DNA of 64,000 nucleotides, from contig JABSTR010001237.1 of the NCBI GenBank assembly GCA_013339765.2, positions 186,001 to 250,000 of the forward strand, in the 5' to 3' direction. Below are positions 44,058 to 54,775 of this stretch, piece by piece. The DNA comes from Haemaphysalis longicornis (lineage: Eukaryota > Arthropoda > Arachnida > Ixodida > Ixodidae). How positions within the stretch are numbered: position 1 is the first letter of the stretch; every line of letters starts with the position of its first letter. The translations under genes were made by a program, and so were the position numbers. The notes beneath the pieces were generated by a model. The model searched no databases and had not been told where the DNA came from. It saw only the letters and a program-made list of their open reading frames with translations.

Positions 44058-44394
44058 TATTCATTGCAACGTGGTCGGCCAGCTGAACTTCGGAGGGAAA
44101 CAGGGGCCAAAAGATGTCAAATCGTCCTCCTCCCCTTCTGGCACTGCGGACTCCGGCCTGCGTTCCGAGCTTTCAGAAGCCTCGGGCCGCACTTGCCTTC
44201 TGTCCGAATTAACTGTTCTGCGTGCGATTTTGCGTTGAATTAGCGAATGTTTGTTGCATAGGGCAATGTACATTTTTGGAGGGAGGGTGTGGACTTGACG
44301 AATTATCCGAATTTTCATTAACAGGGGACGAATTAATTGAGATTCTACTGTGCTTACCTACATGTTTTTTTTTTTTTTCATTTAAGGAATGGCC

Positions 44395-44735
44395 ACATGT
44401 GTGTTGGTGCACCAACACTGATCTTGTGGCGTAGCACGCAGGCACCACCAGCAAGCGCTTCATTAATTAAAGGTGATCTGGAATGGGAGGCCGCGCTCCA
44501 AAAGGCCGTCAGGAGAACGCCCAGCTTGCCTTGGTCAAGCTGCCAGAAGACGCCGCCCAACTGCACGGATTAAACAAGAACCCCGCAAAGACAGCGACAA
44601 CAGCACTGCACCGCTATTCCGATTTCGCCTCGGGCGTTTTCGGGGATTCCCGGATATCTGGCCGTCGTTTAGGTAAAGCGGGGGACCGCAATTCCAACTA
44701 AACTGGGCAAATAAAGTTTATTCACTCACTCATAG
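44395..44735 (+). mobile_element. LINE 3' end with TCAC-rich tail
   Basis: Plus frame near 44477 reads LEWEAALQKAV, matching the WEAAL block near the C-terminus of I-group LINEs. The 3' end GCAAATAAAGTTTATTCACT then CACTCAT is the same AATAAAGTTTATTC context as 33150, but with TCAC instead of TC repeats. Confidence 0.5.
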
Positions 44736-44799
44736 CCCAGGTGTAGTTCGGCGCTTAATACGACCCCCACCCCCGCCTTCTTCCCGCTTATGACCATTA

Positions 44800-45375
44800 G
44801 CTCCAACGAGTAATTAGATTCAACGAGTCAGGACATCCACTAGGTCCCGTGATGCCCGAGTCAGAAGATCCAACGAGACAAGAGACCCATCCGAGTCACT
44901 AGATCCTACGCGTCAATAAATCCTACGAGCCCAGAGATCCACCCGAGTCACTCGATACGAGTTATTAGGTGCAAAGAGTCGGGACATTCACTAGGTCACA
45001 TGGTTGCCGAGTCAGAAGATTCAACGAGTCAAGAGATCCATCCTAGTCACTAGGGGCATTTTTTTACTTGAACTGGTGCAGATTAGTGCAGTGTCGTGCA
45101 AACCTAGCTGTGCAGAATGCTACTGGGGATATCTTTTAGTAAAAAAAAATGAACATATGCTGCACTGCTTGCACCAGTGCAGCCAGTTCAGGTAAAAAAA
45201 AATGCCCCTACAAGATCCTACGCGTCAATAGATCCAGCGAGTCAAAAGATTAATCCTACTCACTAGATCCAACGAACTTATGGTCACTAGATCCAACGAG
45301 TCAATAGATCCAACAAGTCAGGACATCCCCTAGGTCACGTGATGCCCGAATCAGAAGATCCAACGAGTCAAGAGA
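44800..45375. repeat. GATCCAACGAGTCA minisatellite
   Basis: Diverged ~17-18-bp units of the type GATCCAACGAGTCA(A)GA, with a higher-order block (GAGTCAGGACATCC-CTAGGT, CGTGATGCCCGAGTCAGAAG) seen near 44838, 44970 and 45317. Interrupted by a MITE at 45053-45208. Confidence 0.82.
45053..45208. mobile_element. 156-bp TA-flanked MITE inside the minisatellite
   Basis: Left tip GGGGCATTTTTTTACTTGAA and right tip TTCAGGTAAAAAAAAATGCC plus CC are inverted repeats extending through CTGGTGCA. TA lies on both sides (45051-45052, 45209-45210). The inner arms pair further (AGTGCAGTG / CACTGCTTGCAC). Confidence 0.85.
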
Positions 45376-45559
45376 TCCTCGTTACCCCCAACGCTGTGTA
45401 ATATTTGCCAAAGGAAAAGTCTCGAACTCTCGACCGCACATCCCCCTGACATGCCCTGCATTCCCCCCAAAATCAGGCTGAGTGCACGGGTGCGACAGGT
45501 CTGCCGGTCGACGCGGCCCTGTCGAGGGGGAGTGCTGCCGTACACACCGAGACGGGAGT

Positions 45560-45800
45560 GGAACTTCACGCGGCAGTTTCCAAACGCGCGCATCGCTCGC
45601 CCAGACTCGGTCGTGTCGATCTGGAATGGAGATAGCACTCCAAGCTCGATGAAGAGTAGCGGGGAGATGACCGCGCCCTGGGGGCTCCCGTGTCCGCACG
45701 GCGGCTGCCTTGGTCCCCTCCTAAAGGACTCGCCGCAGAGGTGTGGTCCCGCCAAGTGACCCACATCGGCTCTTCTTCTTTTCGCGAGCCAGAATGAATG
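45560..45800 (-). pseudogene. Short LINE RT motif-B fragment
   Basis: Minus frame reads GHGSPQGAVISPLLF, an RT motif B (GSPQG). Flanking sequence does not continue as RT in any frame, so it is rearranged or badly decayed. Confidence 0.45.
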
Positions 45801-45845
45801 GGGGAATCGAGACCACGAGATGATGCCGCTTGCTGCGCTGGTCAT

Positions 45846-46250
45846 CCCAGGATCACGCGTTCATATGTGTGGGCAGCACGACGAGCTGTTGTCGCAAAAT
45901 AGTTTGTTTTCGTTCCTCGTATACGGGGTATACTGACATGCTGTTTATATGCTGTTTACAAGTAAACAGTATCAAAACGTTAATACTGCTAACTTGCTTG
46001 CCTTCTGGCAAGTCCATTCAATTGGAGGCCCAAATTTTAGTCTCACTAGCACGGTGGATCTGCATAATGAGGCTAATTTCCATCAACGGGAGAATTATTA
46101 GCTTTCCGTCTTTTTTTAAAAAAATCATCTATCAACGTATTGGTTTAATTTAAACTCTACTTTTTGGGTGATTACCCCTGTTTATTTATTTTTGTGGGTG
46201 CCCTAACAGCACCACGTGTCGTTGATTGAATGCTCTATATATTTACATAT
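45846..46250. other. No recognisable feature
   Basis: AT-rich, nothing supported. Confidence 0.35.
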
Positions 46251-46252
46251 AC

Positions 46253-46800
46253 AGGGTGTTTCACCTTACTTTAACCAGAGTTTAAAAATATGCCGATGCA
46301 CTCTAAAACGACGCGACCCACTGCATGTTGCTCACTTTTCTATGCAGTGTCCCCCGCCATTTTTTGTATTTTAATTAATTAGATAATTCGCATTTTAATT
46401 AGCTAACTTCCGAACCAACGAAACTAGCGACAAAATCCCGTTCGTCACATGGCGTTTTGTCATGGGCCGATTTGTATTAGGGTATTTGGTCACACATGAT
46501 CATTCTCATAGCACACTTCGTCATAGGGGCGCAAAAACAAATTTGGCTTTTATTTCCTGTTTATTTTGATTTCTTTAGTTTTCAGAGACTAGAATATACA
46601 ATCTGACGTCGTTCATGCTGGGTTACACTGTACTGGCATGTACTATTGCGGCGGAAAATACTTTGTATTAATAACTGCTGCTGCAGTTTTCATTAATTAT
46701 TATGAATACCTCTCATAATTGAAGGCGTAATGGCTAAGAATTGCGCTTCAAAAAGTATTCAATAATCAAAATTTTAACTTTCGTCCTGCGAACTTCCCTT
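46253..46800 (+). mobile_element. One end of a CAGGGTGTTTCA-type element
   Basis: TATA|CAGGGTGTTTCACCTTAC followed by AACCAGAGTTTAAAAATATG is a widespread arthropod DNA-transposon tip. A matching inverted end was not found, so the right limit is arbitrary and the copy is probably truncated by repeat B. Confidence 0.4.
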
Positions 46801-46939
46801 TAGCCAGCAAGCTCAATGTAGCGTCTGTTCGTTAACCTTGATACGAATGTGGGAATAACGGTAGTGCAGAAGTATAGGAACTAGCTCTGTTGGTGTTATT
46901 AAATCAAAGTCAAAATCAAGAAGCAAAATTAGCACTAAC

Positions 46940-47455
46940 GAAATGAGGGAATTAAGCTCACACTGAACGCGTAAGACTCTAAGGTAGCGAAGCTGTACGC
47001 AGCCTTCACGACCATCACGAAGGTCCACGATTGCAGCCGATTTGCTTCTTCTTCTTCCCCTCCGTCTTTGTAGCTATAAGTGTTAGCAGTCCTTCATTTT
47101 TTTTGGAAGTAGTAATCATTGGAAATCACCTTGGAGGGGTGTACGCTACGACGTGTCTTTCCAGTTCCGAGCAAACGTTGCCACAATTACGGCGAACGCT
47201 GGAGTTTTTTTTTTTTTTTTTTGGACAATCTTGGCCAATCATACAGTGGGTATGCTTGACTTGACAAATGTGGCGCATGGCGACGCTGGGTGGTCGTCGC
47301 CAGGCAACGCACAAATGAGCGCTAGGCATTTCTTTAACTGCCAGGGTGGTCGCCGCGAAGTCCGCGCCCACGGGCACGCGCTCGGCAATTTCTTGGTATT
47401 TTTAACTGCGGACACGAAAAATTACGATTTGCTAAACAGCTTCGCTGTTAAAATG
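46940..47455 (+). repeat. Interspersed repeat B, copy 3
   Basis: Contains GGTAGCGAAGCTGTACGC, GATTGCAGCCGATTTGCTTC, CACCTTGGAGGGGTGTACGC, a T18 run, and ends GCTAAACAGCTTCGCTGTT. Opposite orientation to the 12714 copy, so the AACAGCGAAGCTGTT hairpin is the true terminus. Confidence 0.75.
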
Positions 47456-47690
47456 ACATCTGTTTTACACAACGCTGCCCTTTGCCTTGCAAAGTCAGAA
47501 TTCTATCAAGTGGACAAATAAATCAGCCGGCCCAAACAGAAGGGCAGGGGGATTAAATCTCGCCGCTACTCCAGCAGTTCACTCTGCGATACCAGCACCT
47601 GCAACATCACCTGCCTCGCTTCCCACTTAGCTCGTCGTGTGGATCTTACTTCAGCCCCCGCCCCCCGCCACCCCCCCCCCCCCCCCTCCC
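47456..47690. other. No gene, C-rich run
   Basis: C-rich stretch at about 47657-47690 (CCCCCGCC then a C-run). Nothing else is recognised. Confidence 0.4.
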
Positions 47691-47698
47691 TTCACACC

Positions 47699-48141
47699 CA
47701 TAGAGTTCCATACTAATATATACTAAAGAGAAATCTGGCGCCACTACCTAAACGAGCCGCGCTTCAGCGAGCGTTCCGTCATGTTTCAAACAGGTACGTT
47801 CCACATGTCGTTGGTATGGCTCATGAACAGGCTGAAAAGTTGGCTCTGGCCGCAGAAAAGGAACGATATTACCGTAGAAGATTATTTACATTTATTTTAT
47901 TATAATAAAGTTGAAGCTCCGAAAGATTTACTCGTCAAAGATTATTTAGAAGCTTAAAAAGAAAAAAATGTTACCTTTATACTTTGGTTAATTTGGCTTC
48001 GAGACCAAAAAAGAAGCCATGTGGCTATCCAATCCAAGCTAGCGAGGTACGTCGCTAGCTGGCAATGGCGGCGCCCCACGACGTGCCCGCAGGTGCAGGC
48101 GCCAGATTTCCCCTCCAGTAATATATTAGTATGAAACTATG
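47699..48141. mobile_element. P-like or hAT-like MITE, copy 1 (8-bp TSD)
   Basis: Starts CATAGAGTTCCATACTAATA and ends ATTAGTATGAAACTATG. Inner TIR part ATCTGGCGCC / GGCGCCAGAT. TSD TTC(A/G)CACC at 47691-47698 and 48142-48149. 8-bp TSDs occur in P and hAT families. CATA-type tips are more P-like. Confidence 0.85.
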
Positions 48142-48169
48142 TTCGCACCAACCAGCCACAATGTAACAC

Positions 48170-49220
48170 ATACCCCTTACCCCCGAAAAAGTAAGTAATG
48201 ACCGTTACTCGCTTCAAAAAAGTAACTTAATACGTTACTCGTTACCGATTCTCAAAAGAAACGCGTAAGTTACTCGAAAGTAACCAGTTTCTTTTCACGT
48301 TCCTTTGAAGACCAACCGCAGAACTGTTTTGTTTCATGGTTCATTGTTTTATTTTTAGTAGCCGTTGCACTTAAGCCGTGCTGCCTCTCGGAGTTTTCAT
48401 CGGTTTATGTTTTCCCGTTTATCGGCCGTTAACCACGGCCCATGATGAATGTATCGTTCCCTTCCTGCCTTTTGTATTATCAGCAATTTGACTGGTCGGC
48501 TTCAATATCAACGACTAACGTCTTCTCAATCTGCGCAGACCTAAACTATTCGTCTGTCTCTGCCTTTGTTATCATGACGTTACCCACATGCCTTCTTTGG
48601 GTTGGTGCCCGTGCTCGACTCGTGATAGCCCCGGCTGTTGTATCTCGGGAAGTGCGCCGACACTTGCGTAAAGTGAATGCTACAAGAGGCCCTGATGAGC
48701 GAGCGAGAGAGAGAGAAATAACGTTTAATGAAAACGAGCAAGTTTGGATCCTAGGTGGCAGGGGCAACCAGCCCTGTGGGGGGCGACCTTAGTCCGGGAT
48801 TCCCTGGTCCTGACTGGCTGCCCGGGCTCTAGCGACGACTTCTTGTGCGCCGCAAGGTCCGAGCTGGTCAGCCGGTCCACCCACTGCTGATGAGCGAGGC
48901 ATCCTTCACTATAGAAATGACGCCCCGAACCACCAGAATGTAGACAACGGCACTGCTGCGTTCAAGGCAAACATCAGCGCAATGTGCCTATTGAAGAATG
49001 CACAGGTTAGAATAAAAACAAGGTCGTTTAAGCGGTGGTGTACACGTTACTCCTCAGTAGTAACAAGATATCTTTACTCTTTACTTGGCCTTAAAAGGAA
49101 CTAAATATTTCACCCGTTCCTTCTTAAAATAACTAACTAAATAAGTTACTAGTTACTGAAAATAGTAACTAGGTAGAAGTAACTCGTTCCATGTAACGCA
49201 TTACGTACATGTCCGACACC
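48170..49220. mobile_element. hAT-like element with GTAAC-rich ends
   Basis: The left end has repeated AAGTAA / GTTACTCG / TTACTCGTTAC motifs. The right end has AGTTACTAGTTACT, AAGTAACTCGTTCC and TAACGCATTACG. These are inverted GTAAC-rich subterminal repeats as in many hAT elements. Exact tips and TSD are unclear. A LINE tail is nested at 48704-48886. Confidence 0.5.
48704..48886 (-). mobile_element. 183-bp LINE tail insertion with 12-bp TSD
   Basis: Perfect direct repeats CTGATGAGCGAG at 48692-48703 and 48887-48898. Minus strand reads WVDRLTSSDLAAHKK, then in shifted frame VVARARAASQDQGIPD-stop, a LINE C-terminus, then a 3' UTR, an ATTAAA-type signal, and (TC)n ending at the TSD. Extreme 5' truncation. 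Confidence 0.85.
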
Positions 49221-49918
49221 AACAGGCCTATGCCAAAACGCCACGTTACGGACCGGGCCGCCTCCCGTCTAGGGCGGCTTGCAAGAAAATAATAATAATA
49301 AAAATAATAACAAAGGATAAATGCAAGGGAACATGCCATGTGGGCGAACTCATTAACCGCGATAATTTGCCCCAAAATGCCTTGCACGCTTCAAGCTGCC
49401 TTGGGGCCATTTTGTCGCGGTTTCCACTTGGGACCATATTGACTAGGAGGATATTGCCCGGATCCCGTTTTCCACCGAAGAAAATATTTTTTAGCACTCA
49501 GTAAATACCCGCTGCGTGAACGTGGCTCTCACTTGTTCCGTCAGCTAACGAGCACGCTCTGGAGAGGGTCGGCTGCTTCTCCTCATCGACGCTTTAAAAG
49601 CAAAACAACCGCGGAAAGCGGCGTGAACCAAGAAGACAGGGGCTGTCCGGAGATGCCAGTCGTGATCTTGCTCTCGCGTCTGCTTCCCACCGCGGAGAGT
49701 CTTGGCGTGCAATGTTGGCGGGCCCTGTGTACTCGGTAGTTCCCGCGTGGTCCTTGCATCGACATGCAGGTCAAGGTCAAGGAGTCGTCAAGGTCAAAGG
49801 GGGAGTGATACAGCGGGGACAGGGCGAGAGTACCGTTGCAGACCTGCTTCTTCAAACGTACTTGATTGTTTTAATGCAGGGTCGCTTCGAAGGTTCAGAG
49901 GCGTAGTGCCTATGGTCG
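49221..49918. other. No recognisable feature
   Basis: Short (AATA)n-like patch near 49289-49310. Otherwise short frames with no motif. Confidence 0.35.
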
Positions 49919-49926
49919 GGGTGCAC

Positions 49927-50364
49927 CATAGAGTTTCTTAGCAATATATACTAGAGGAAAATCTGGCGCCACTCTCTAGGGAAGCCGCGCTTCAGCGAGC
50001 GTTCCGTCATGTACCGGGCAGGCACGTTCTACCTGTTCTTGGCATGACTCATGAACAGGCTGAAAAGTTGCCTGTGGCTTAGAAAAAAGCAACAATTTAT
50101 AGCAAAAGATTATTTAAATTTGCCTTGTTATTACAAATTTGAAGCTCTCGAAAGATTTATTTGTCAGCGATTATTTAGAAGCTTAAAAAGAAAGAAAATG
50201 TTTCCCTTTCTTTGTTAATTTTGGTTTCGAGACAAAACCGAAGCCATGTGGCTAACCAAGCCAAGTAGGCGAGGAACGTCCCTAGCTGCAATAGCACCGC
50301 CCACGACGGCCCGCGACTACAGCGCCAGATTTCCCTCTAGCGTATGCTAATATGAAACTCTATG
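49927..50364. mobile_element. P-like or hAT-like MITE, copy 2 (perfect 8-bp TSD)
   Basis: Starts CATAGAGTTTCTTAGCAATA, ends GCTAATATGAAACTCTATG, 438 bp. TSD GGGTGCAC at 49919-49926 and 50365-50372, exact. Colinear and same orientation as the 47699 copy, sharing GCCGCGCTTCAGCGAGCGTT and CATGAACAGGCTGAAAAGTT. Confidence 0.9.
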
Positions 50365-50372
50365 GGGTGCAC

Positions 50373-50560
50373 CGACACGTGGAGGTTTAATCACAGCTCT
50401 AGAGCCTGCCTGTCCTGATCACCGGAAAACCCACATATTGTGCCATGCAGTGATTTAGACAAACCATTAGAAGCACGCGCACAAAGCACGCACGCAAAAC
50501 AAGAAAATGCACAAAACTAAGGCGGTACACTGATAAAATTGGCGAACTAAGGGCGCTGCA
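50373..50560. other. No recognisable feature
   Basis: Contains a CACGCGCACAAAGCACGCAC-like patch. Nothing else. Confidence 0.35.
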
Positions 50561-50562
50561 CT

Positions 50563-50920
50563 GTAGTAGTAGTAGCAGTAGTAACTTTATTTTGCCCATG
50601 GTGATTGCACCACTGAGCTGTTCGCTCAGTCATCTAGACAACGGGGCTCCCGGTGTTTTGGGAGCTCGGTGTCTTCAGCCAACTGGGCGAGGGCTTCTTG
50701 CACGTGGGGAGCTGGGCTAGAGATGGCAGCCTCCCACTCTGTTAAGGATGATATGTTATGAAGGATGGGATGATTTCTTCTACGTGATGCGGGTATTAAT
50801 GAACATGACCAGATGATGTGGTGAAGTTGCAGTAAAGTCGCCCTGGCGCGGGATTCGAACCCGCGAACACCGACTATCAAGACACTTGCTGAACCAACTG
50901 AGCTAACTAGGTGGCTAACC
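50563..50920 (-). mobile_element. tRNA-headed chimera with a LINE C-terminal body
   Basis: On the minus strand a tRNA-like head (about 50915-50839) with box A TTAGCTCAGTTGG and box B GGTTCGAATCC is followed directly by LINE coding sequence LLQLHHIIWSC, then EWEAAISSPAPHVQEALAQL and RCLDD-stop, then GCAAAATAAAGTT and (TAC)n. The LINE part matches the C-terminus of I-group ORF2. One frame even reads through head and body. It could be a SINE with a long LINE-derived tail, or a template-switch product. Confidence 0.62.
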
Positions 50921-51041
50921 CTCTCTGGCAAGTGAGCGAATCAGTCCGGAAATGGAAACGAGGGACAAGTGTTAGGCAACTAGCTTCAGGGGAAGCCTCG
51001 CAGGCGTAGATTTTTGCGAATGGAAAGTTTGGCATCTACCC

Positions 51042-51043
<2 letters not shown>
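50921..51043 (-). repeat. SINE2 body fragment
   Basis: GCGAATGGAAAGTTTGGCAT then CTACC resembles GAAGGAAAGTTTGACATCCA of the foldback family at 58713 and 61610. The preceding GCTTCAGGGGAAGCCTCGCA also fits that body. Confidence 0.5.
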
Positions 51044-51112
<69 letters not shown>

Positions 51113-51330
51113 GATGTTTAATGAAGTCTGGCGATTTTAGCAGGGCTAAAATGCCTAACTTACTACGCCAGTTGATTTCGTGATGAAAATGGTGGCGATG
51201 ATGTTGAAGAACTTGAAGCACACAGAAACGTTGAGTTATTTAAAGAGACTGGTCTGGACCTGTGTGTTGCAGGTACTCTATCAGAGCTTTCGTAGCCCGT
51301 AAAAAACGTTTGGGACACGCCCACGGTTCT
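51044..51330 (-). mobile_element. LINE 3' end with (GA)n, inserted in SINE2 body
   Basis: (GA)n at 51044-51110, on the minus strand a (TC)n tail after CATTAAACATCGT. Upstream on the minus strand reads ATKALIEYLQHTGLDQSL-stop, resembling the ALL-YL--TGL C-terminal end of I-group LINE ORF2. SINE2 body sequence is interrupted here: its left half ends at 51040 and resumes near 51345. Confidence 0.58.
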
Positions 51331-51343
51331 AAAACGCCCTTTA

Positions 51344-51470
51344 CATTGAAATGCAGCCACCTGGCTGCATAGGAAAGTAACACAGGCTTTTCAGAAAGCT
51401 CTTAACCTTTCCTGTGTAGCCGTATGGCTGCGTTTCAAGAGGACGTCAAATTTTCCCTTCGAAACATTCC
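51344..51470. repeat. Inverted pair of SINE2 bodies
   Basis: Left arm GAAATGCAGCCACCTGGCTG then CATAGGAAAGT. Right arm CTTTCCTGTGTAGCCGTATG then GCTGCGTTTC, followed by GGACGTCAAATTTTCCC. These are head-to-head copies of the body seen at 58725 and 59360. Confidence 0.6.
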
Positions 51471-54400
51471 GTTAGGTAGTTCGTGTAAACGTGCAGAGTA
51501 CCAAATGTCAGCCGTAGGCGAGAAACTCTCTTCTCTTCCTCTGTCTTTTCCCCAAAGGCGACGCAATTAACGGCACCTACTGAACCCAATCGAGCGCGCT
51601 TTTTTTATTCCCCCGAAAAGCTTTGTCCGGCCTTTTCCTTCAGCCCGCGGCCGCTATCGCCCGCCGGTGCAGGGGTGTCAAGCGTCTACTATATACGTCT
51701 CCATTCCACGGGCGGGTACGAAACACTCACTCTCCCGGCGTCTCCTGTTCAACTCCGCCCAGCACTCGATCGAAGACAGATTGTCGCAGGCTGTGTGCTA
51801 GTTTCACTTATAAAGACCCGCGGAACGCGGAGGACACGGCGACGTCCACGCCTTTATTTTTCCCTGCCGTAATCATTTTCCCTCTTCTGCTTTCGATTCA
51901 ATCACTCGCTGGCGCGCCGGCTGCCGATCCGGCAATCTCAACGTCTAAACTCGGTGACACTTCCATCATGCGCACAATTAACGCTTCGGACTAGCGATAA
52001 GGCGAGAGAGCTAGAGTCTCTTTTCCTGCTTATAAAGGGACAAAAATTGCCGCTAGGGTGGGGCTGGAAAATGCTATACTTTAGAATGTATAGTACATAC
52101 GCATGAGATACGAAGCAAGTCGAATTCAGTTATGACCCTTAAAATACATGTTTTGACAATACAACTTGATCCGACGAAAGCCCTTAGTATCTCCACCTCC
52201 ACCATATCTTACTGGAACGAGATTCGAGCTGGTACAGATAGCGCGTTCTCACGAACAGGCCCTTGTCAGAGGAAGAACACAGACAGAGCGGTTTGCACGA
52301 AGGCCAAGTCCTACTTGTTTGAGGAACTGGACCCGGTATAATGGCTCTCTGCTCCTTTGATTTGATCTCTTCCTTCTCTAAAGTTCGCAATGTCGTGGAC
52401 GCGACGTCTACAGAGCTCTCAGAGAACCAATCAGCCGTTATACTTGTTAATTTTAACTGCTCTCTAACCTCAGTGTCTAGACTAGACCCCCTGGCGCTTC
52501 CTTGATGCCTATAGCTTCTGGGCGCCACATGATGCGACGGATCCACCGCGTCTTCGAGACCGATGTGGCGAGGGTTCTGGGAGAGTGAGGAACGTTCAGC
52601 AGGAGTGGCTACCATGATCAATATCGGCACCCTGGACGTCCAGCCGAAGATTGTTTCGCCTGAATTTAAGCGCGATGCTCCTCCCGACTACACCTTCCAG
52701 TAAAAGGTAGAGCCAATAAGGACGCTGACTCGTTTCTTCACATGCCGGTCGGCAACCCGAACGTCAGCACCAATCGATCACGTCCTGTCATATCACTCAG
52801 AATGTTGGAGTTACAAGAGGACTTGTCACTACGCAATTTTCAGGGGGACCTCCAAAGCCTTGGTAGCAATGCGCCTCTCCCCACATTGACTGCTTAAGGT
52901 GATTGAGACGCGATGGCATCGCACCGACGATTTGGGAAAGGTCACCCCGAAAGTGATGAGGGACAAGCCCGCGACACCTCGAACTGGACAACGCAGACTC
53001 AGAGACAAGACCCGCTGAATAAACATGCGCTGACGGGCAGAATCCATGATGGGTAGACTTCCAGATTGTGGCTGGCTCCAATCGTCCACGCTCGACCTGT
53101 CCGCAAGGAGATACGCGCGGACCCACTGTCCCCTTCAGTTGATCGGACCTGACAACACGCGTTGCCTCGACGTAATTCGACGCGGTTCGTCGGGTTGACA
53201 CGACACCTTCTGGCAGTTAAAAACCACTTCCTCTGCTCGAACGTGCCTCCAGCAGATGTACTACGTCGGGAAGAACTGTGAGGTGTCCCCAGGAGCAAAC
53301 ACATATGAGAGCGTATGTTCTTAGTTGAGTGTTTGTCGTACTTTATTTTTCCTCGAACATGCGCGTATTTTTGCTCTCAAGTTACGTCTGTCGGACACGA
53401 CGCTATTTAGAATAGCCGACTTCGAGTAGTGCGTAGAAAGAACCAGCAGTGTATCGAGAATTCACGCTCGTACTTTTATTTATGCCTGCACGGCCGTTCG
53501 ACGCACACACACCAAGAAGGAGAGACAGGACCCCCAGCGGCGCACGTGTGAGGAACTAGAAAGCGGTTGCGTGTATCCCTGGCGAAGAAGGGACGGACAA
53601 CAGCGGCCACGCAACGCGAAGAAGAAGAAAACGGCGACATCCATAATAAGACAAAGGAGGTCGCTGTTGCACGAGACGCCGTTATACGCGGCGCGGGTCG
53701 CGCTGTCCCCGATAGAGTCCGTGTGGACGTAATTACCTCGCCGGCCGCTCTCCGGAATGAGGGTAACGAAGTCTCCCAGTGAGGGGCTTGGCTTGGCTCG
53801 TCTCGGCTTGGCTGCTGGACACGGCCCCGCCACGCGGCTACTCTCTTTTCGCACCCCCTCGCTCGGCCGCCCGGGATTTCGTGCGGTCCTCCGCTTACTC
53901 TTTCCCCATTATTTATGACGGCCCCCCTCGCACCCCTTTCCTCGCTTTCTAGCTTTCCAGGAAAAGAACGGCCGCCCAGAAAATAGCCCTCCCCGTCCGC
54001 GAGATCGCGGCATCAGGCAGCGGCGATAACATCGCGCGAGGACACACGATTGCGACGCCCGAGTAATGAGCCCGGCTACAGCGCCGAAGAATGCGTATAA
54101 CGTAAGCGACTCTAATAACACGAGCGGACGGGGTGTTACGGTTTAGCGCAACAGCTGGGCATTATACGGCGCTGGCCTAATTTACACCCTTCAGCGTACG
54201 GATGTTTGGTTTCGGCGTCCTTGCGTGAATCTCGCGAGGTCTTTGCGATTTCTCCTTCGAGTTGAATTAAATTCGAGGCGAGCTGCATCCCTGAAGCGTT
54301 CGAACTCGCATGCGTACGCTTTATGTACAGGCATGAGCAAAAGTTTATGGACCAGGAAAGTGACAATTTTAGGTTATTTCTCTTCCAGTAGCAGCCCGAC

Positions 54401-54540
54401 AAACTGCCGTGTTCATCTGAGATGTCGTATAGTTACTGAAGTAATGAAAAAATACAGCCACACAGTATCCCAGGCGTGCCAGGCGGCAGAGAAATAACCC
54501 AAAATTGCTGCTTTCGTGGTCCGTAAACTTTTATTCTAGG
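51471..54540. other. Unassigned, several medium open frames
   Basis: Frames at 51623-51994 (plus, 123 codons), 52184-52630 (minus, 148), 52797-53201 (minus, 134) and 53480-53854 (minus, 124) carry no domain I recognise. GC content varies and 53550-54130 is CpG-rich. I cannot tell host exons from old repeats here. Confidence 0.3.
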
Positions 54541-54607
54541 GTGTACTTTCGATATCGCAACAACTACAAGGCTGTACACACGGCCTTTCTTACCGCATAT
54601 ATCAGAC

Positions 54608-54765
54608 ACCCACCGCGGTGGCTCAGTGGCTAAGGCGTTGTGCTGCTGCGCCCAAGGACCAAAAGGCAGGTTAGACCCGGCCGCGATGGCTTCTTTTCAA
54701 ACGGAGGAGAAAAGCGCAAACGCCCGTGTGCGAGATTCTGGACCATAGTAAGATTCCAAGCTTAG
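54608..54765 (+). mobile_element. Decayed tRNA-headed SINE
   Basis: CACCCACCGCGGTGGCTCAG, box A TGGCTCAGTGG intact, box B degraded (GGTTAGACCC). Then GGAGGAGAAAAGCGCAAACG and CCCGTGTGCGAGATTC. Sits at the 3' limit of the L1/Tx1-like LINE, so it may have inserted into it. Confidence 0.72.
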
Positions 54766-54775
54766 GCACGTTCTC

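Larger units (their letters stand above)
43045..44350 (-). mobile_element. Tigger/pogo-like DNA transposon, multiply interrupted
   Basis: The left tip TA|CAGTAAAACCTGGTTATT and right tip AATTAATTGAGATTCTACTG are imperfect inverted repeats. The right TA is mutated to TG. Between them lie transposase ORF remnants (minus strand), a SINE with its TSD, a CAAT microsatellite and a MITE. Confidence 0.78.

Noticed and set aside
44800..45375. Regulatory binding-site array (GAGTCA, AP-1-like)
   Set aside because: GAGTCA recurs because it is part of a minisatellite unit. No promoter or gene context.
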